NCBI RefSeq assembly: GCF_000250985.1
Contig: NW_013524647.1
Coordinates: forward strand, 186,001-250,000
Direction: 5' to 3'
DNA: 64,000 nt
From: Nematocida parisii ERTm1
Lineage: Eukaryota > Microsporidia
Shown here: one piece after another, positions 38,562-47,698 of the stretch
Numbering within the stretch: the stretch's first letter is position 1
How the letters are laid out: each line of letters starts with the position of its first letter
Made by a program: the position numbers and the translations under genes
The notes under the pieces: model-generated
The model's database searches: none
What the model saw: the letters and a program-made list of their open reading frames with translations, nothing else
Told to the model about the DNA's origin: nothing

Positions 38562-39203
38562 CTATTCACCATAATGCTTCGTAATATGTGCTAGTGTTTC
38601 CTCTGCTGATTCATTGAATAAACACGATCCAAGAACTGCTTCATTTGCGCTCTGTACTTCATGGAGTGTGTGCATATTTACACCCCCATCTACCCCTATG
38701 ATTAAATCTGGGTGCTCTTTCTGTGCTAACTCCAGTAAGTATTTTGTGTTTGAGCGCATAGGCTGCCCCCCTTCTCCTGGCAGCACACCCATAACAAGTA
38801 TTTTGTCTATTTTATCGTGCATCGCATCTTTTATTTCATTTATCTTGTGTAACTCATCGGTATTAACAATTGCTAGGCCTACTGTGCATCTACTTGCCTT
38901 TACGCACGCTAAAACATCTCTCAGCGAGTCTGCTTGATGTATAATTACTCTATCGATCCGGTCTAGATCTAAGTGTGAAATGGTCTTTGCGGGTGTACTT
39001 ACCATTAAGTGGCACTCAATTGTAATACCTTTATACCTTCTGGTAATTTCATTCACTACACTCTCACCTAGGAATATTTTATCTACAAATACCCCATCCA
39101 TCACATCCAAGTGCAGTGCACTCACCCCCATTCCAATCAGTCTATCTATTTCTTTTTGAAGGTTAAGACTGTCACACGACAGAATGCTTCCAAACACTTT
39201 CAT
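38562..39203 (-). CDS. RPE1: ribulose-phosphate 3-epimerase
   Basis: The 213-residue protein is a TIM barrel of normal family length. HLDVMDGVFV, ECHLMVSTP, IIHQADS, LVMGVLPGEGGQPM and VDGGVNMHT match the active-site strands. The metal-binding His/Asp set (HLDVMDG and VDGG) is present. It interconverts ribulose-5-phosphate and xylulose-5-phosphate in the pentose phosphate pathway. It starts 26 bp after the stop of the Bfr2-like gene on the same strand. Confidence 0.95.
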   Translation of the reverse strand: MKVFGSILSCDSLNLQKEIDRLIGMGVSALHLDVMDGVFVDKIFLGESVVNEITRRYKGITIECHLMVSTPAKTISHLDLDRIDRVIIHQADSLRDVLACVKASRCTVGLAIVNTDELHKINEIKDAMHDKIDKILVMGVLPGEGGQPMRSNTKYLLELAQKEHPDLIIGVDGGVNMHTLHEVQSANEAVLGSCLFNESAEETLAHITKHYGE

Positions 39204-39229
39204 TAATTTTTAATTTTCATCAGCTACTA

Positions 39230-40003
39230 TTACTCCATAAACACACATTTTATAAGTTCACTATTCTTTTCTTCTGAGCACGTATACTCACCCACTGGAA
39301 CGCAGAACCCAACCATCTTGTCATAAACCTTCCTATTTATCTTTGGAATGAGTTTTGTGTTTGTTTTTTTCCTAAAGAGCTTTGTTCCTGTTTTATAACA
39401 GAAGTCCTTTGTTATGTTTACTATAAATGGCATATCGTCATACTTATTCAAATACTGCTTTGTTTTGTCTGATATGCTGTAGTTTATTCGCTGTCTGAGT
39501 AATTTCTGTTTGTTCATTCTTTTATACACGGGTGTCTTAAACAGCGACTCTACCTGCTTGATTAAATCACTTGCCTGGTCTTGCAATAGATCAACTGCCC
39601 TGGGGTCCCCGAGAATCTTTAAAAATTCGTAGTCAGCTGAATTAATTGTGCCACTTGCTCCTTCTTTATGCATTGTTGCAAGTAGTCGATACGTACTTGT
39701 TAAATCCTCTACCTGTGCAGGCTTCTGCTGTATATCCTCCTGCGCCCTATTCATTTCATCCAATCGCAGTAACTCCTCTTCTATATTTGAACTTTCTAAC
39801 TCATCATCTTGTTCATCACTACTATCAGCTGCCGCGTTTCCAATATTTTCATCTGCTTCGTCATCGTTGAAAGCATACTCTCCATCATCTGACCCAGAAC
39901 TTACTCCATCGCACCCCTGGCCCAACAATTTGTTAAAGTCACCACAGTCATCTTCCATTTCTTCGGCTGAGTGCTTTCTCTGTGCTCTTCTGTTTCCGCC
40001 CAT
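39230..40003 (-). CDS. BFR2: Bfr2/AATF-like ribosome biogenesis protein
   Basis: The 257-residue protein has a strongly acidic N-terminal half (many Asp/Glu/Ser, residues about 10-90). A helical stretch containing TSTYRLLATMH and SADYEFLKILGDP follows. The C-terminus holds KLIPKINRKVYDKMVGFCVPV, like the KGRKIRYxVHxKLxxFMAP block of AATF/Bfr2. Bfr2 acts in the small-subunit processome and 18S rRNA maturation in the nucleolus. Similarity is clear only in these blocks and the length is half that of yeast Bfr2. Another acidic nucleolar factor is possible. Confidence 0.6.
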   Translation of the reverse strand: MGGNRRAQRKHSAEEMEDDCGDFNKLLGQGCDGVSSGSDDGEYAFNDDEADENIGNAAADSSDEQDDELESSNIEEELLRLDEMNRAQEDIQQKPAQVEDLTSTYRLLATMHKEGASGTINSADYEFLKILGDPRAVDLLQDQASDLIKQVESLFKTPVYKRMNKQKLLRQRINYSISDKTKQYLNKYDDMPFIVNITKDFCYKTGTKLFRKKTNTKLIPKINRKVYDKMVGFCVPVGEYTCSEEKNSELIKCVFME

Positions 40004-40062
40004 TTAATATTTTTATTTAGCAAAAAAAATCGGTTATATTCGAAGTAAGAAGAAACTATAAT

Positions 40063-40581
40063 TTATTTAGAAATGTTCATTTGTGCCATAACTATCTCTT
40101 CCTTCTTCTTTCTGAGTTCTTCATTGACGACGTACTCCTTAAGCATTCTTCTGTTCTTAAAGTATCCACCCTTTGCCTTTAAGTAGATTGATCTGTACAT
40201 TGTCCTGTCAATTCTTCCCTCAGTTCTTAAAGCCTTAAGATCCTTTCTAAGTGCTCTTATTCTAAGCATCCAGATCTTTCTCTGTGGGAATCTTGCATTC
40301 TTTGTACCTCTTCTTCTTCCTAGACCTCTATGTCTTCCTTTGGACTTTTCTAATCTGAACTGTCTTACTCTTCCTCTAGACTGTCCAACGTCTGGCCTTC
40401 TAACAATTAAACCATCTTCTACCATTTGTGATACTTGCTCCTTTGTCTTTCCCTCAGATAGCTTAATAGACTCTGTTGGGTCCATCCATACCTTGTTCTT
40501 ACCACAGCCAATGACTTCTGCTGCAAGTGCTCTTACCTTTACTAATCCGAGATTTTTTGCTTTCTCTTTCTTCTCTGCCAT
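40063..40581 (-). CDS. RPL19: ribosomal protein eL19
   Basis: The 172-residue protein shows the L19 blocks CGKNKVWMDPTES, DGLIVRRP, KGRHRGLGRRRGTKNARFP, WMLRIRALRKDL and SIYLKAKGGYFKNRRML. eL19 is a large-subunit protein with a long basic helix reaching the small subunit. It is slightly shorter than yeast L19 (189 aa) at the C-terminus. Strong promoter-like elements precede its ATG. Confidence 0.97.
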   Translation of the reverse strand: MAEKKEKAKNLGLVKVRALAAEVIGCGKNKVWMDPTESIKLSEGKTKEQVSQMVEDGLIVRRPDVGQSRGRVRQFRLEKSKGRHRGLGRRRGTKNARFPQRKIWMLRIRALRKDLKALRTEGRIDRTMYRSIYLKAKGGYFKNRRMLKEYVVNEELRKKKEEIVMAQMNISK

Positions 40582-40588
40582 ATTAGCT

Positions 40589-40609
40589 GGGGATAAAAAT
40601 TATTTAAAT
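40589..40609 (-). promoter_or_regulatory. TATA-like box plus C-run upstream of RPL19
   Basis: On the coding strand ATTTAAATAATTTTTATCCCC ends about 7 nt before the ATG at 40581. The same order (TTTAAAT, T-rich spacer, C-run, ATG) occurs before RPS18. A C-run just before the start codon is a known microsporidian signal for highly expressed genes. Confidence 0.6.
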
Positions 40610-40675
40610 ATAAGTTTGTAAAAACAATTATAACGTATAAGAGACTCAGAAATAACCAAAAGGCAATCGAAAGAT

Positions 40676-41158
40676 TTATTTGCACCCGCAGTCCCATCGG
40701 TCGTCTAGCCTAGAACAATTAAATTCTTGTTTACCAAGTCTTTTGTTCACAATGTTGTGGGCCTGGCATGCCCATCCAGCAAACTCTTCTCGGCTAGATA
40801 CTTTTGGTGGGAATGTGTCTACTAATTTCTTAAAGTGAGACCGGCACTCATCGCATGGAAACAGCTTTGTAAGCAGGTCTATAAATTTAATGAGATTTCC
40901 CTGGTGCTCTCTCCCAGCATCTGGTGGATACTTTGCAGCAATTGTGTGGATTAGAGCCCAAGTACCTCGACCCAGTTCTGCCTTTCTTTCCTCTTTTGTC
41001 TTTGGCATGCTGTAGAAACTATCTGAGTCTTTAGCACTATGCAATCTTCTATCATTTACATCCGAATACCTTCTTCTTATCATTTTATATCCTGTCAGCA
41101 CGCACCATAGAATAACAATTCCTAAGAACACTTTCACTAAAATCCTTTCCTTCCTCAT
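40676..41158 (-). CDS. ERV2: Erv2/ALR-type FAD sulfhydryl oxidase
   Basis: The 160-residue protein has an N-terminal membrane anchor at about residues 7-24 (LVKVFLGIVILWCVLTGY). The ERV/ALR domain follows: RGTWALIHTIAAKYP, the redox pair CDEC (102-105), WACQAHNIVN with Cys131, and Cys148 completing the CX16C. A C-terminal CGC (157-159) resembles the shuttle pair of yeast Erv2. Anchor plus CGC favour an ER-lumen oxidase that makes disulfides using oxygen, rather than the mitochondrial Erv1 type. Disulfide supply would serve secreted Cys-containing coat proteins. Confidence 0.9.
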   Translation of the reverse strand: MRKERILVKVFLGIVILWCVLTGYKMIRRRYSDVNDRRLHSAKDSDSFYSMPKTKEERKAELGRGTWALIHTIAAKYPPDAGREHQGNLIKFIDLLTKLFPCDECRSHFKKLVDTFPPKVSSREEFAGWACQAHNIVNKRLGKQEFNCSRLDDRWDCGCK

Positions 41159-41172
41159 GTTTATTTGTGTAT

Positions 41173-42000
41173 TTACATTGAATAAATATATCCGTTCCGT
41201 CTATCTGCAGCAGAAGTAGATAGCGATGGATAGTATCCGGGCGCACGAGACATGAGCGATGCAGCCTGCAGTCTATTTACTAAATTGTTTAAAACATGCT
41301 CGTTTTTTCCTGGGCCAAGACTTCTGTAGGCAGGTTCTGCATGTAGTGCATTAATTATAGCATGATGGGCAGCATAATCTGGTACTGTGGGTTTCTTAAG
41401 CATACCAGTATCTGCGTATGGCGATGTGTTTGCAGGGGTTTTGCTTATTTCTCTATTCTCATGCTGGGCCTGTGCGTAATAGTCATCGAAGTGGTCTTCT
41501 CCTATAATATAGAAGTGGTTGTTAATATTAGAGTGTTTGCACCTTTCAACAGATGGGAACACCTCATCACCGCGAGATGCACGCTCTTTATGGCTGAAAA
41601 GACAGAAGATATCGCACTTTTTCAATTTAATCATGAAAAAGTTGGAATACGCACTAGGTACTATAGATATTCTATTTTCCTTGACAGCCCGTATACAAAG
41701 TGTTCTTTTGTAAAGAGACAAGTCCTTGTCTATCTTTTTCTCTAGTTGCAGACATTTTCCTTTTTTGTATTTCAAGCATAGCTTTCTCCCACTGTTTTTT
41801 CTTATAACAAAGATTTGCATTTCTGTCTTATCTGGTGGCGCAAAATACCAGTTTCCACTGTCGGTGAGTGTCATTACAACTGGATTTTCAATATCTGGAT
41901 TATTTCTGGGAATAATATATATTCCAACGTTTGGGTCATCTGAGGGATTTGCCCTGCACACTGACCATATAGCAGATATAACTATAAAAAATATGTACAT
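41173..42000 (-). CDS. secreted protein, unknown
   Basis: About 275 residues from ATG 42000, chosen because it starts a signal peptide (FFIVISAIWSVCRA); the frame runs 39 residues further upstream to another ATG, but that extension is uncharacteristic. The first 150 mature residues are beta-rich with evenly spaced Cys (KLCLKYKKGKCLQL, KKCDIFCLF). This loosely recalls a beta-trefoil, a fold known in microsporidian ricin-B-like proteins, but no QxW motif is seen. The tail is Ala/Asn/His-rich. It lies 14 bp after the ERV2 start on the same strand. Family unknown. Confidence 0.65.
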   Translation of the reverse strand: MYIFFIVISAIWSVCRANPSDDPNVGIYIIPRNNPDIENPVVMTLTDSGNWYFAPPDKTEMQIFVIRKNSGRKLCLKYKKGKCLQLEKKIDKDLSLYKRTLCIRAVKENRISIVPSAYSNFFMIKLKKCDIFCLFSHKERASRGDEVFPSVERCKHSNINNHFYIIGEDHFDDYYAQAQHENREISKTPANTSPYADTGMLKKPTVPDYAAHHAIINALHAEPAYRSLGPGKNEHVLNNLVNRLQAASLMSRAPGYYPSLSTSAADRRNGYIYSM

Positions 42001-42742
42001 AATAAAATAATAGTAATTTCTGGTTATATACAAAATAACAGTTTCATCGCACTGATCTAGTGAAACACACCATCTTAGTGAAAATATACAGTCATAACAC
42101 TGGCTTAAAACATTCAAAACAATTGACTGTTTATTATTTTATAGAGATTGTATTTATGCTTTATTTAATTTTTAGTGTCTATATTATTGTATAAATACTA
42201 CTTTTATTACATATGGCATAAAAGCATAGTATACAATCTATTGAAATTTTGATTCTTTGACTGCTAGAACCAATTAACACCACAGTGATCATTTCAACAG
42301 AGTGTAAGAAAAGTGTAAGAAACTCTTTGTTTCTAATTACTGACTAATCTGGAATTAAGTTTTAACAGAGCAATTCCCGAAACCCGAAATAAAATAGAAA
42401 ATACATTACATATGCGAATATATACAAGAAGTATATAATAATTTTAATAAAATATAGTAGATAGAGGCGCAAAGAGGTTTAAATAAATTCAGAATGATGA
42501 TTACTTCAGTCATATACAAAGAAGAAAAAAGCTCTAAGTATCCCAAAATTCTGAGTGTGTCAAGTTTCTGGTTAATATTATTTCTATATGTTTACTGAAT
42601 TAAATGGCAGGCTCCGGTATTATGCAGTATAAAGACTATCTTTTAGTGTCCAGGTAACTGCCAGAACCCGCAGATTTATTAAATAATTGGCATACACTAC
42701 AACACTATAACCAGAAATACGAAAATCACAGAAAATATTTTA
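42001..42742. other. intergenic, no gene recognised
   Basis: About 740 bp upstream of both the secreted-protein gene and TFIIB. No credible frame. AAAATATTTTAATG immediately at the TFIIB start is AT-rich promoter-like. Confidence 0.6.
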
Positions 42743-43681
42743 ATGCAGAATAGAATGCAAATGAAGAAGATTGAGCGAGAAAAGTGCCCAGACTGTAAGA
42801 AAGAGGAGAATATTATAGAGGATTACAAGAATGGGTATAATGTCTGCGGCTCTTGCGGCTGCATTGTGGGCAGTCGAATCATAGACGAGCGGGGCGAGTG
42901 GAGGACCTTTAGTGACTCTGGAGAGAATCCAAGCCGAGTAGGTGGGCCAAATAACCCATTCTTGGACACAGAGCAGCTGGATACTCTGATTTCTTCTGGC
43001 TCAGGCTTGGCTTCGTACAGTCTTGCAAAAACCCAGATGAAAAGCAGTCTGCGCGGTCCAGAGCGAGCACTAATTAATGGGCTTAACCTTATAACCGCAT
43101 TTTGTGAAAGAAAAAACCTTTCTAAAACCATATCAGATGCTGCCAAGTATGTATTTAAAACCGTTGAGAACAAAAAAGTGCTAAAGGGGAAAAACTTGGA
43201 GGGAATTGCAGCTGCTTGCATATACATTGCTTGCCGACAAGCAGGATTTGTGCGAACATTCAAGGAGGTAAGTATACTAACAGCAGTGCCAAAGAAAGAG
43301 ATAGGAAGGTGTTACAAGGCAATATTCCCCCACATAGACAAGCTGGCTGTTGTCTCCACTGAGGACATTGTGGCTCGTTTCTGTTCAGACTTAACATTGA
43401 GCATTGACATACAAAAAGTGGCACTAACAATCAGTCAGAGAGCACAGGCCATTGGATGCATAGCAGGAAAGTCACCCGACTCAATTGCTGCAGCAATTAT
43501 ATACTTGATAACATACTTGTTCCCCACCCAAAAGAAAATACAGAAAAATATCCAAATAGTAACAAACGTAACTGACGTAACCATTAAAAATACGTATAAA
43601 GAGCTTCTGCCTTATAGATACGAACTAGTGCCAGAAGGCATTGTTCCCCGGCATATTTTGGACTCACTTCCAAACTCATGA
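42743..43681 (+). CDS. SUA7: transcription initiation factor TFIIB
   Basis: The 312-residue protein has an N-terminal zinc ribbon (Cys15, Cys18, Cys35, Cys38), the B-reader segment with GEWRTF, and two cyclin-fold repeats; GKNLEGIAAACIYIACRQ and GKSPDSIAAAIIYL mark the repeats. TFIIB bridges TBP and RNA polymerase II and sets the start site. Length is close to human TFIIB (316 aa). It could be confused with Brf1, but it lacks a C-terminal extension and the B-reader is TFIIB-like. Confidence 0.93.
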   Translation: MQNRMQMKKIEREKCPDCKKEENIIEDYKNGYNVCGSCGCIVGSRIIDERGEWRTFSDSGENPSRVGGPNNPFLDTEQLDTLISSGSGLASYSLAKTQMKSSLRGPERALINGLNLITAFCERKNLSKTISDAAKYVFKTVENKKVLKGKNLEGIAAACIYIACRQAGFVRTFKEVSILTAVPKKEIGRCYKAIFPHIDKLAVVSTEDIVARFCSDLTLSIDIQKVALTISQRAQAIGCIAGKSPDSIAAAIIYLITYLFPTQKKIQKNIQIVTNVTDVTIKNTYKELLPYRYELVPEGIVPRHILDSLPNS

Positions 43682-43721
43682 ATAAACACAAGAAGACGCT
43701 GTAGGATCATGCACGAATAAT

Positions 43722-44186
43722 TTATTTCTTCTTTGACACTCCAACAGTCTTTCCTCTTCTTCCGTTAGACTTGGTTCTTTGTCCATTGACTTTCAGACCC
43801 TTCAGAAGTCTTAGTCCTCTGATGTGCTTTACTCTCTTTGCTCTTTCTAAATATAGTCTGTAGTCTGCCTCAACTTGGTTAGCAATTAACTGCTTGTACT
43901 CTCCAGTCAGAGGGTCCTTCTGTCTGTTTAACATCCAGTCTGGAACTCCATAGGACTGTGGTGACTCAAGAATCTTGGATATTACGTCTAATTTCTCCTG
44001 CTCTACTTGACCAGCTCTCAGGCTAGTATCGATGTTAGCCTTCTTACATAATAAAGTAGACACTCTTAGACCAATTCCTCTAATTCCAGTTAGGGATCTT
44101 ATAATGGTGGATCTACCGTTAATGTTCGTATTGTACATACGAATGATATCCTGCATTTGTGCGCTCTCAGTAAATCTTAAAGTCAT
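43722..44186 (-). CDS. RPS18: ribosomal protein uS13 (S18)
   Basis: The 154-residue protein matches the normal length of S18. Blocks include SLTGIRGIGLRVSTLLCKKA, VPDWMLNRQKD, HIRGLRLLKGLKVNGQRTK and SNGRRGKTVGVSKKK (split here for length). It sits at the head of the small subunit and contacts tRNA. Its stop lies 40 bp from the convergent TFIIB stop. Confidence 0.97.
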   Translation of the reverse strand: MTLRFTESAQMQDIIRMYNTNINGRSTIIRSLTGIRGIGLRVSTLLCKKANIDTSLRAGQVEQEKLDVISKILESPQSYGVPDWMLNRQKDPLTGEYKQLIANQVEADYRLYLERAKRVKHIRGLRLLKGLKVNGQRTKSNGRRGKTVGVSKKK

Positions 44187-44189
44187 GAA

Positions 44190-44212
44190 GGGGGGTAAAA
44201 AATAATTTAAAT
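44190..44212 (-). promoter_or_regulatory. TATA-like box plus C-run upstream of RPS18
   Basis: On the coding strand ATTTAAATTATTTTTTACCCCC ends a few bases before the ATG at 44186. Organisation and spacing match the element before RPL19. Confidence 0.6.
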
Positions 44213-44242
44213 AAATAAAAAAGTAATTCTAACCGAAAGTGG

Positions 44243-44482
44243 ATGCGCGCACTAGTTGGTCTCTCATGTGCTATCTGCTTTGTTTTATGCTGCATTCTTT
44301 ATCAATATCCCAAAACTGCTCAATTGACTTTATTTTATCTAAATAATTATTTATTATATAGTACACGCAACGCCTCATACATACTATACACAATATACAT
44401 AATGACTAAAAATATACAAGTGTATAAAATAGCATGCAATGGCCCGAAATTGTCTAAAAGAAATGCTTCTACAGTAAATTAA
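44243..44482 (+). CDS. doubtful small protein with hydrophobic N-terminus
   Basis: A 79-residue frame from ATG 44243, 56 bp from the divergent RPS18 start. The first 25 residues could be a signal anchor (VGLSCAICFVLCCILY). The rest is Tyr/Leu-rich, as in random AT-rich DNA. No family seen. Could be spurious. Confidence 0.25.
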   Translation: MRALVGLSCAICFVLCCILYQYPKTAQLTLFYLNNYLLYSTRNASYILYTIYIMTKNIQVYKIACNGPKLSKRNASTVN

Positions 44483-44594
44483 ACTAGCCTCCATTAAGCA
44501 CACGCGCATCATTAGAAGCAATAAGATATACCACAAAATCATATCTTAATATCTTAAAAGTATAACATAAAATAACTATAATGGACTTTGGTAA

Positions 44595-46037
44595 TCACAC
44601 CAAAGCCAATGGATGTTCTTCTCGGCTATCTTCTATAAGTAATGGTATATCTTCAGTAGTGATGCTTTGCGGGATAATAGATCTTTCCTTTGTATTATTT
44701 AGTGAATAAATGGTAGCTGTAAATATCAGAAGTAAGTATAATATGGCCTGGTAGTGTATCTGTGCGTCAATGTACTTATAAAATGACGAAAGACAAACAA
44801 CTAATAGGTTCCCGAGTGCTACATTCAGATACCAGTAGCCCATTGCGACACTCTTATTATTTGTTCCTCCTTCATTATACGCAACTGCCATACCCGACAC
44901 GCTAACAAGTACTTCTCCAATAGTTATAATTAAAATCTGCGGTACTTGAAATAAAATTGAAATAGATCCATTCCTTGTCATATACACTTCAATGCCATAG
45001 TACACTAAGTATGACAGGCCTATCATAAACAAACCATATGCCATTCTATGCCTGTGTGTATCTACTAGCCGTGCAGAACGAAAGAAAGCGGGGATGGCTG
45101 AGTCGTAAAATGGAAGAAATACAATCAGAGCAAATGAATTAATAAGTATGATTTGTGATGGTAGTATGCTTATTTTATATGACAGAACGCCTATTTGGGT
45201 TATCATTCTCTTTCCCTGATCTATCCACGTAGAACTCATTTGGTCATAAATTGTCCATCCAATTACTATTGGAAGATTTTTTATGACATCATACCTCTGG
45301 ACTGGCCTATGGTCTACTGATGTTTCTACATTCATTTGAGACTCTTCCTTTTTCTTACCAAGCCAGCAGTGAACCAGGTATTTTGCCATTAAAATAAAGA
45401 ATATACCAATGGAAATAAAAATAGAGATAAAGGAAAATAAAAATATTAAAAAATATTCTGAAATATCCACAAGACGCAGCTGCTCCTGGGACAGCGTTTG
45501 TGCGTTAGCAAGGGCGCATATTGCTCTACTAATTGTAGAAGGTGTAATAAATAAAACAATAAAACTGCTTAGGTTAATTACAAAGTAGAAGCGAGAGAAG
45601 AAAGTGACCAGCAAAGAAGCGATTTTATCTGCTTTCTCTTTGCTGCTGGATTCCTTCGTGGCATATGCTCTTTGAAGCAACCCTGCGCCAGCTGACAGTA
45701 TGTTTGGCTTTATGCCGCCTGCACTGAATGAGACACACACCAACCCAACAATAAAGAATATATTGCTCTTTGCTAATGATGAGATGCTTATGGAAATTAT
45801 TCCGAGTGTATACACTAGAAGTGATATAATTATCATTAAATACTGCCCAATGAACTTATCAGAGATGAATCCACCAAGAACACAAAACAGATATGACAAA
45901 AATATGAATGCATGCACAGAAATAATTCCATCCATTCTATTGTAGTTTAGATATTGCACGATATACATAAATAAGTGGCTTTTAATTGAGAAGAACGTGA
46001 GCCTCTCAAAGAACACAAAACATAGAATAGAAAGCAT
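44595..46037 (-). CDS. proton-coupled oligopeptide transporter (PTR2/POT family)
   Basis: About 480 residues from ATG 46037. The N-terminus has the POT signature (FFERLTFFSIK, with the ER pair) and the next helices carry FLSYLFCVLGGFISDKFIGQY, split by the family's Gly/Asp pattern, then SAGGIKPN. Roughly twelve hydrophobic segments are visible with a hydrophilic loop near residues 225-245. Family members import di- and tripeptides with protons, which suits a parasite that depends on host amino acids. Few microsporidian transporters are of this type, so the substrate is inferred. Confidence 0.82.
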   Translation of the reverse strand: MLSILCFVFFERLTFFSIKSHLFMYIVQYLNYNRMDGIISVHAFIFLSYLFCVLGGFISDKFIGQYLMIIISLLVYTLGIISISISSLAKSNIFFIVGLVCVSFSAGGIKPNILSAGAGLLQRAYATKESSSKEKADKIASLLVTFFSRFYFVINLSSFIVLFITPSTISRAICALANAQTLSQEQLRLVDISEYFLIFLFSFISIFISIGIFFILMAKYLVHCWLGKKKEESQMNVETSVDHRPVQRYDVIKNLPIVIGWTIYDQMSSTWIDQGKRMITQIGVLSYKISILPSQIILINSFALIVFLPFYDSAIPAFFRSARLVDTHRHRMAYGLFMIGLSYLVYYGIEVYMTRNGSISILFQVPQILIITIGEVLVSVSGMAVAYNEGGTNNKSVAMGYWYLNVALGNLLVVCLSSFYKYIDAQIHYQAILYLLLIFTATIYSLNNTKERSIIPQSITTEDIPLLIEDSREEHPLALV

Positions 46038-46309
46038 ACCAAACAACAAAAACCAGTAAATATATATAGCTGTTGTTACTACAGCACACTAGAAAGTATT
46101 ACACATGGACCAGGAAGCTGTGTCAAACATGTATACACATTGCAACAACAAATAAGCACACATCGAGCACCCTGCAATAAAAACAGATGTGATAAGGATT
46201 TATTTAGACTTGCTCTTTTATAGATTTAGACATGTCCTAAACAAAAATATTTGTGTTGCTAGGAAACCAGTAGAATACTTTTATTATCGAAAATCGAACA
46301 AAAACAAAA

Positions 46310-47185
46310 ATGGCACAATCGAAATCAATCAAATACTATGCAGGAAAGCGGATTTTAATCATAGGAGGCAGCAGCGGGCTAGGCCTTTCTGTAGCCAAGT
46401 ATGCAAAGTCTCGCGGCGGCATAGTAACCATCACATCCCGCTCTCTATCCAAGATAAGCCCGCTCAGAAGCGAGTATAGCACACTAAGTGTAGACATAAC
46501 CAAAGCAGAATCTGTCAGCGCCCTCCCCACTAACTTTGATATAATCATGTGCTGTGCTGGATATGCCCGCCCATCTTATGCTAGAGACATTACCATAAAA
46601 GAGGCACAGAGTCATTTAGACTGTAACTTTCTTGGAGCTGTCCGTGTATACCTACACTTTCTAAATAGTGTATCTGCGAAATCCAGAAAAAAGCTTGTTT
46701 TTGTTGCATCCACCTTAGCGCTTCGCTCATTTGGTGGGTATGGCATGTACGCCCCCAGCAAATCCGCACTTTCCTCATTTTATGAGTCTGTCCATACTGA
46801 ATCATCTATACACGGCCTTGACCTGTGTATATACTACGTGTCAACAATACAGAGCCCAGGATTTGAAATAGAACAAGAGCATAAACCGCTGTTCACAAAG
46901 AAAATAGAAGGGTCTTCTCTGGGCGCCGACTCCATCCCAGAAAGCAGAGCAAAAACTCTTCTGGATGCGCTGCCAACAGAAGGAATCATTTATTCTGATT
47001 TTATCACTTGTTTGTTTAGTAAGTCCTCTGATATAAACTCTTTTCAAGATTTTCTGGCGTGGATAGCCTCTCCTTTCTTCTGGATGATTTTTAAGATGTT
47101 TGAGTCATATACAGTTAAAAAATACTATGAGCATACAAATGAGACACCAAAAAAGAATAAGTTAGTAAAGAAGAAGAAAAAATAA
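46310..47185 (+). CDS. TSC10: 3-ketodihydrosphingosine reductase (Tsc10/KDSR)
   Basis: The 291-residue protein is a short-chain dehydrogenase: GGSSGLG (19-25), CCAGY, Ser134, and Tyr147/Lys151 in GYGMYAPSKSAL. The block TIQSPGFEIEQEHKP corresponds to the TDTPGFxxExxxKP signature of KDSR. A hydrophobic segment near residues 248-265 and a lysine-rich end (KKNKLVKKKKK) suit ER-membrane location with the active site facing the cytosol. It reduces 3-ketosphinganine to sphinganine in ceramide synthesis with NADPH. Confidence 0.88.
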   Translation: MAQSKSIKYYAGKRILIIGGSSGLGLSVAKYAKSRGGIVTITSRSLSKISPLRSEYSTLSVDITKAESVSALPTNFDIIMCCAGYARPSYARDITIKEAQSHLDCNFLGAVRVYLHFLNSVSAKSRKKLVFVASTLALRSFGGYGMYAPSKSALSSFYESVHTESSIHGLDLCIYYVSTIQSPGFEIEQEHKPLFTKKIEGSSLGADSIPESRAKTLLDALPTEGIIYSDFITCLFSKSSDINSFQDFLAWIASPFFWMIFKMFESYTVKKYYEHTNETPKKNKLVKKKKK

Positions 47186-47287
47186 ATTCAACACAAAAGG
47201 ATTTTAAAATAAAATTTCCGATCTTCTCACGCGGTGCACTCTGTTGATAACTGTCTAACGAATTAAATGGGTTTTAATATATTGCGG

Positions 47288-47360
47288 GTCCTGGTGGCGC
47301 AATTGGCAGCGCATCTGACTTCTAATCAGGAGGTTCTGGGTTCGAGTCCCTGTCAGGACG
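47288..47360 (+). tRNA. tRNA-Arg (UCU)
   Basis: A complete 73-nt cloverleaf: acceptor GUCCUGG/UCAGGAC, D-arm GCGC/GCGC, anticodon stem UCUGA/UCAGG with loop CUUCUAA, and T-arm CUGGG/CCCUG with loop UUCGAGU. The anticodon UCU lies at 47321-47323. No intron. CCA is not encoded. Confidence 0.95.
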
Positions 47361-47366
47361 TTTTTT
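47361..47366 (+). terminator. RNA polymerase III T-run
   Basis: Six T residues follow the tRNA discriminator base directly. Confidence 0.8.
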
Positions 47367-47698
47367 ATCTTTCTTTGCACACACTCTCCGAGTACTTCTT
47401 CTTGCACTTCTCCTTATATTTATATGTGGCCTCTATACACTAGCTTATAATTACTTCTAGAATATTTAATATATCCGGTGTGGTTTCTTGCTTTAAAACT
47501 GCTTGGGCATACGCACGCATTTAAATATACAAAAAAACATATAAATACTTTTGCTAGAAATATTAAACAAGTTTTAGTACATTTACAATCTGCACAGCAG
47601 CACTTAAATAAAGCACAGCATGTATTAAGGAATAAACAGATAACACGCTAAGGGAGCGGGAAGGTAAGGTATTTATTCATTTTATTTTTTTTATCCGC
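47367..47698. other. intergenic, no gene recognised
   Basis: About 330 bp between tRNA-Arg and the TPR gene. TTTTATTTTTTTTATCCGC precedes the ATG. Nothing else seen. Confidence 0.6.

Noticed and set aside
44243..44482. Firm gene call for the 79-aa frame
   Set aside because: Only a hydrophobic N-terminus supports it; kept as a low-confidence entry.
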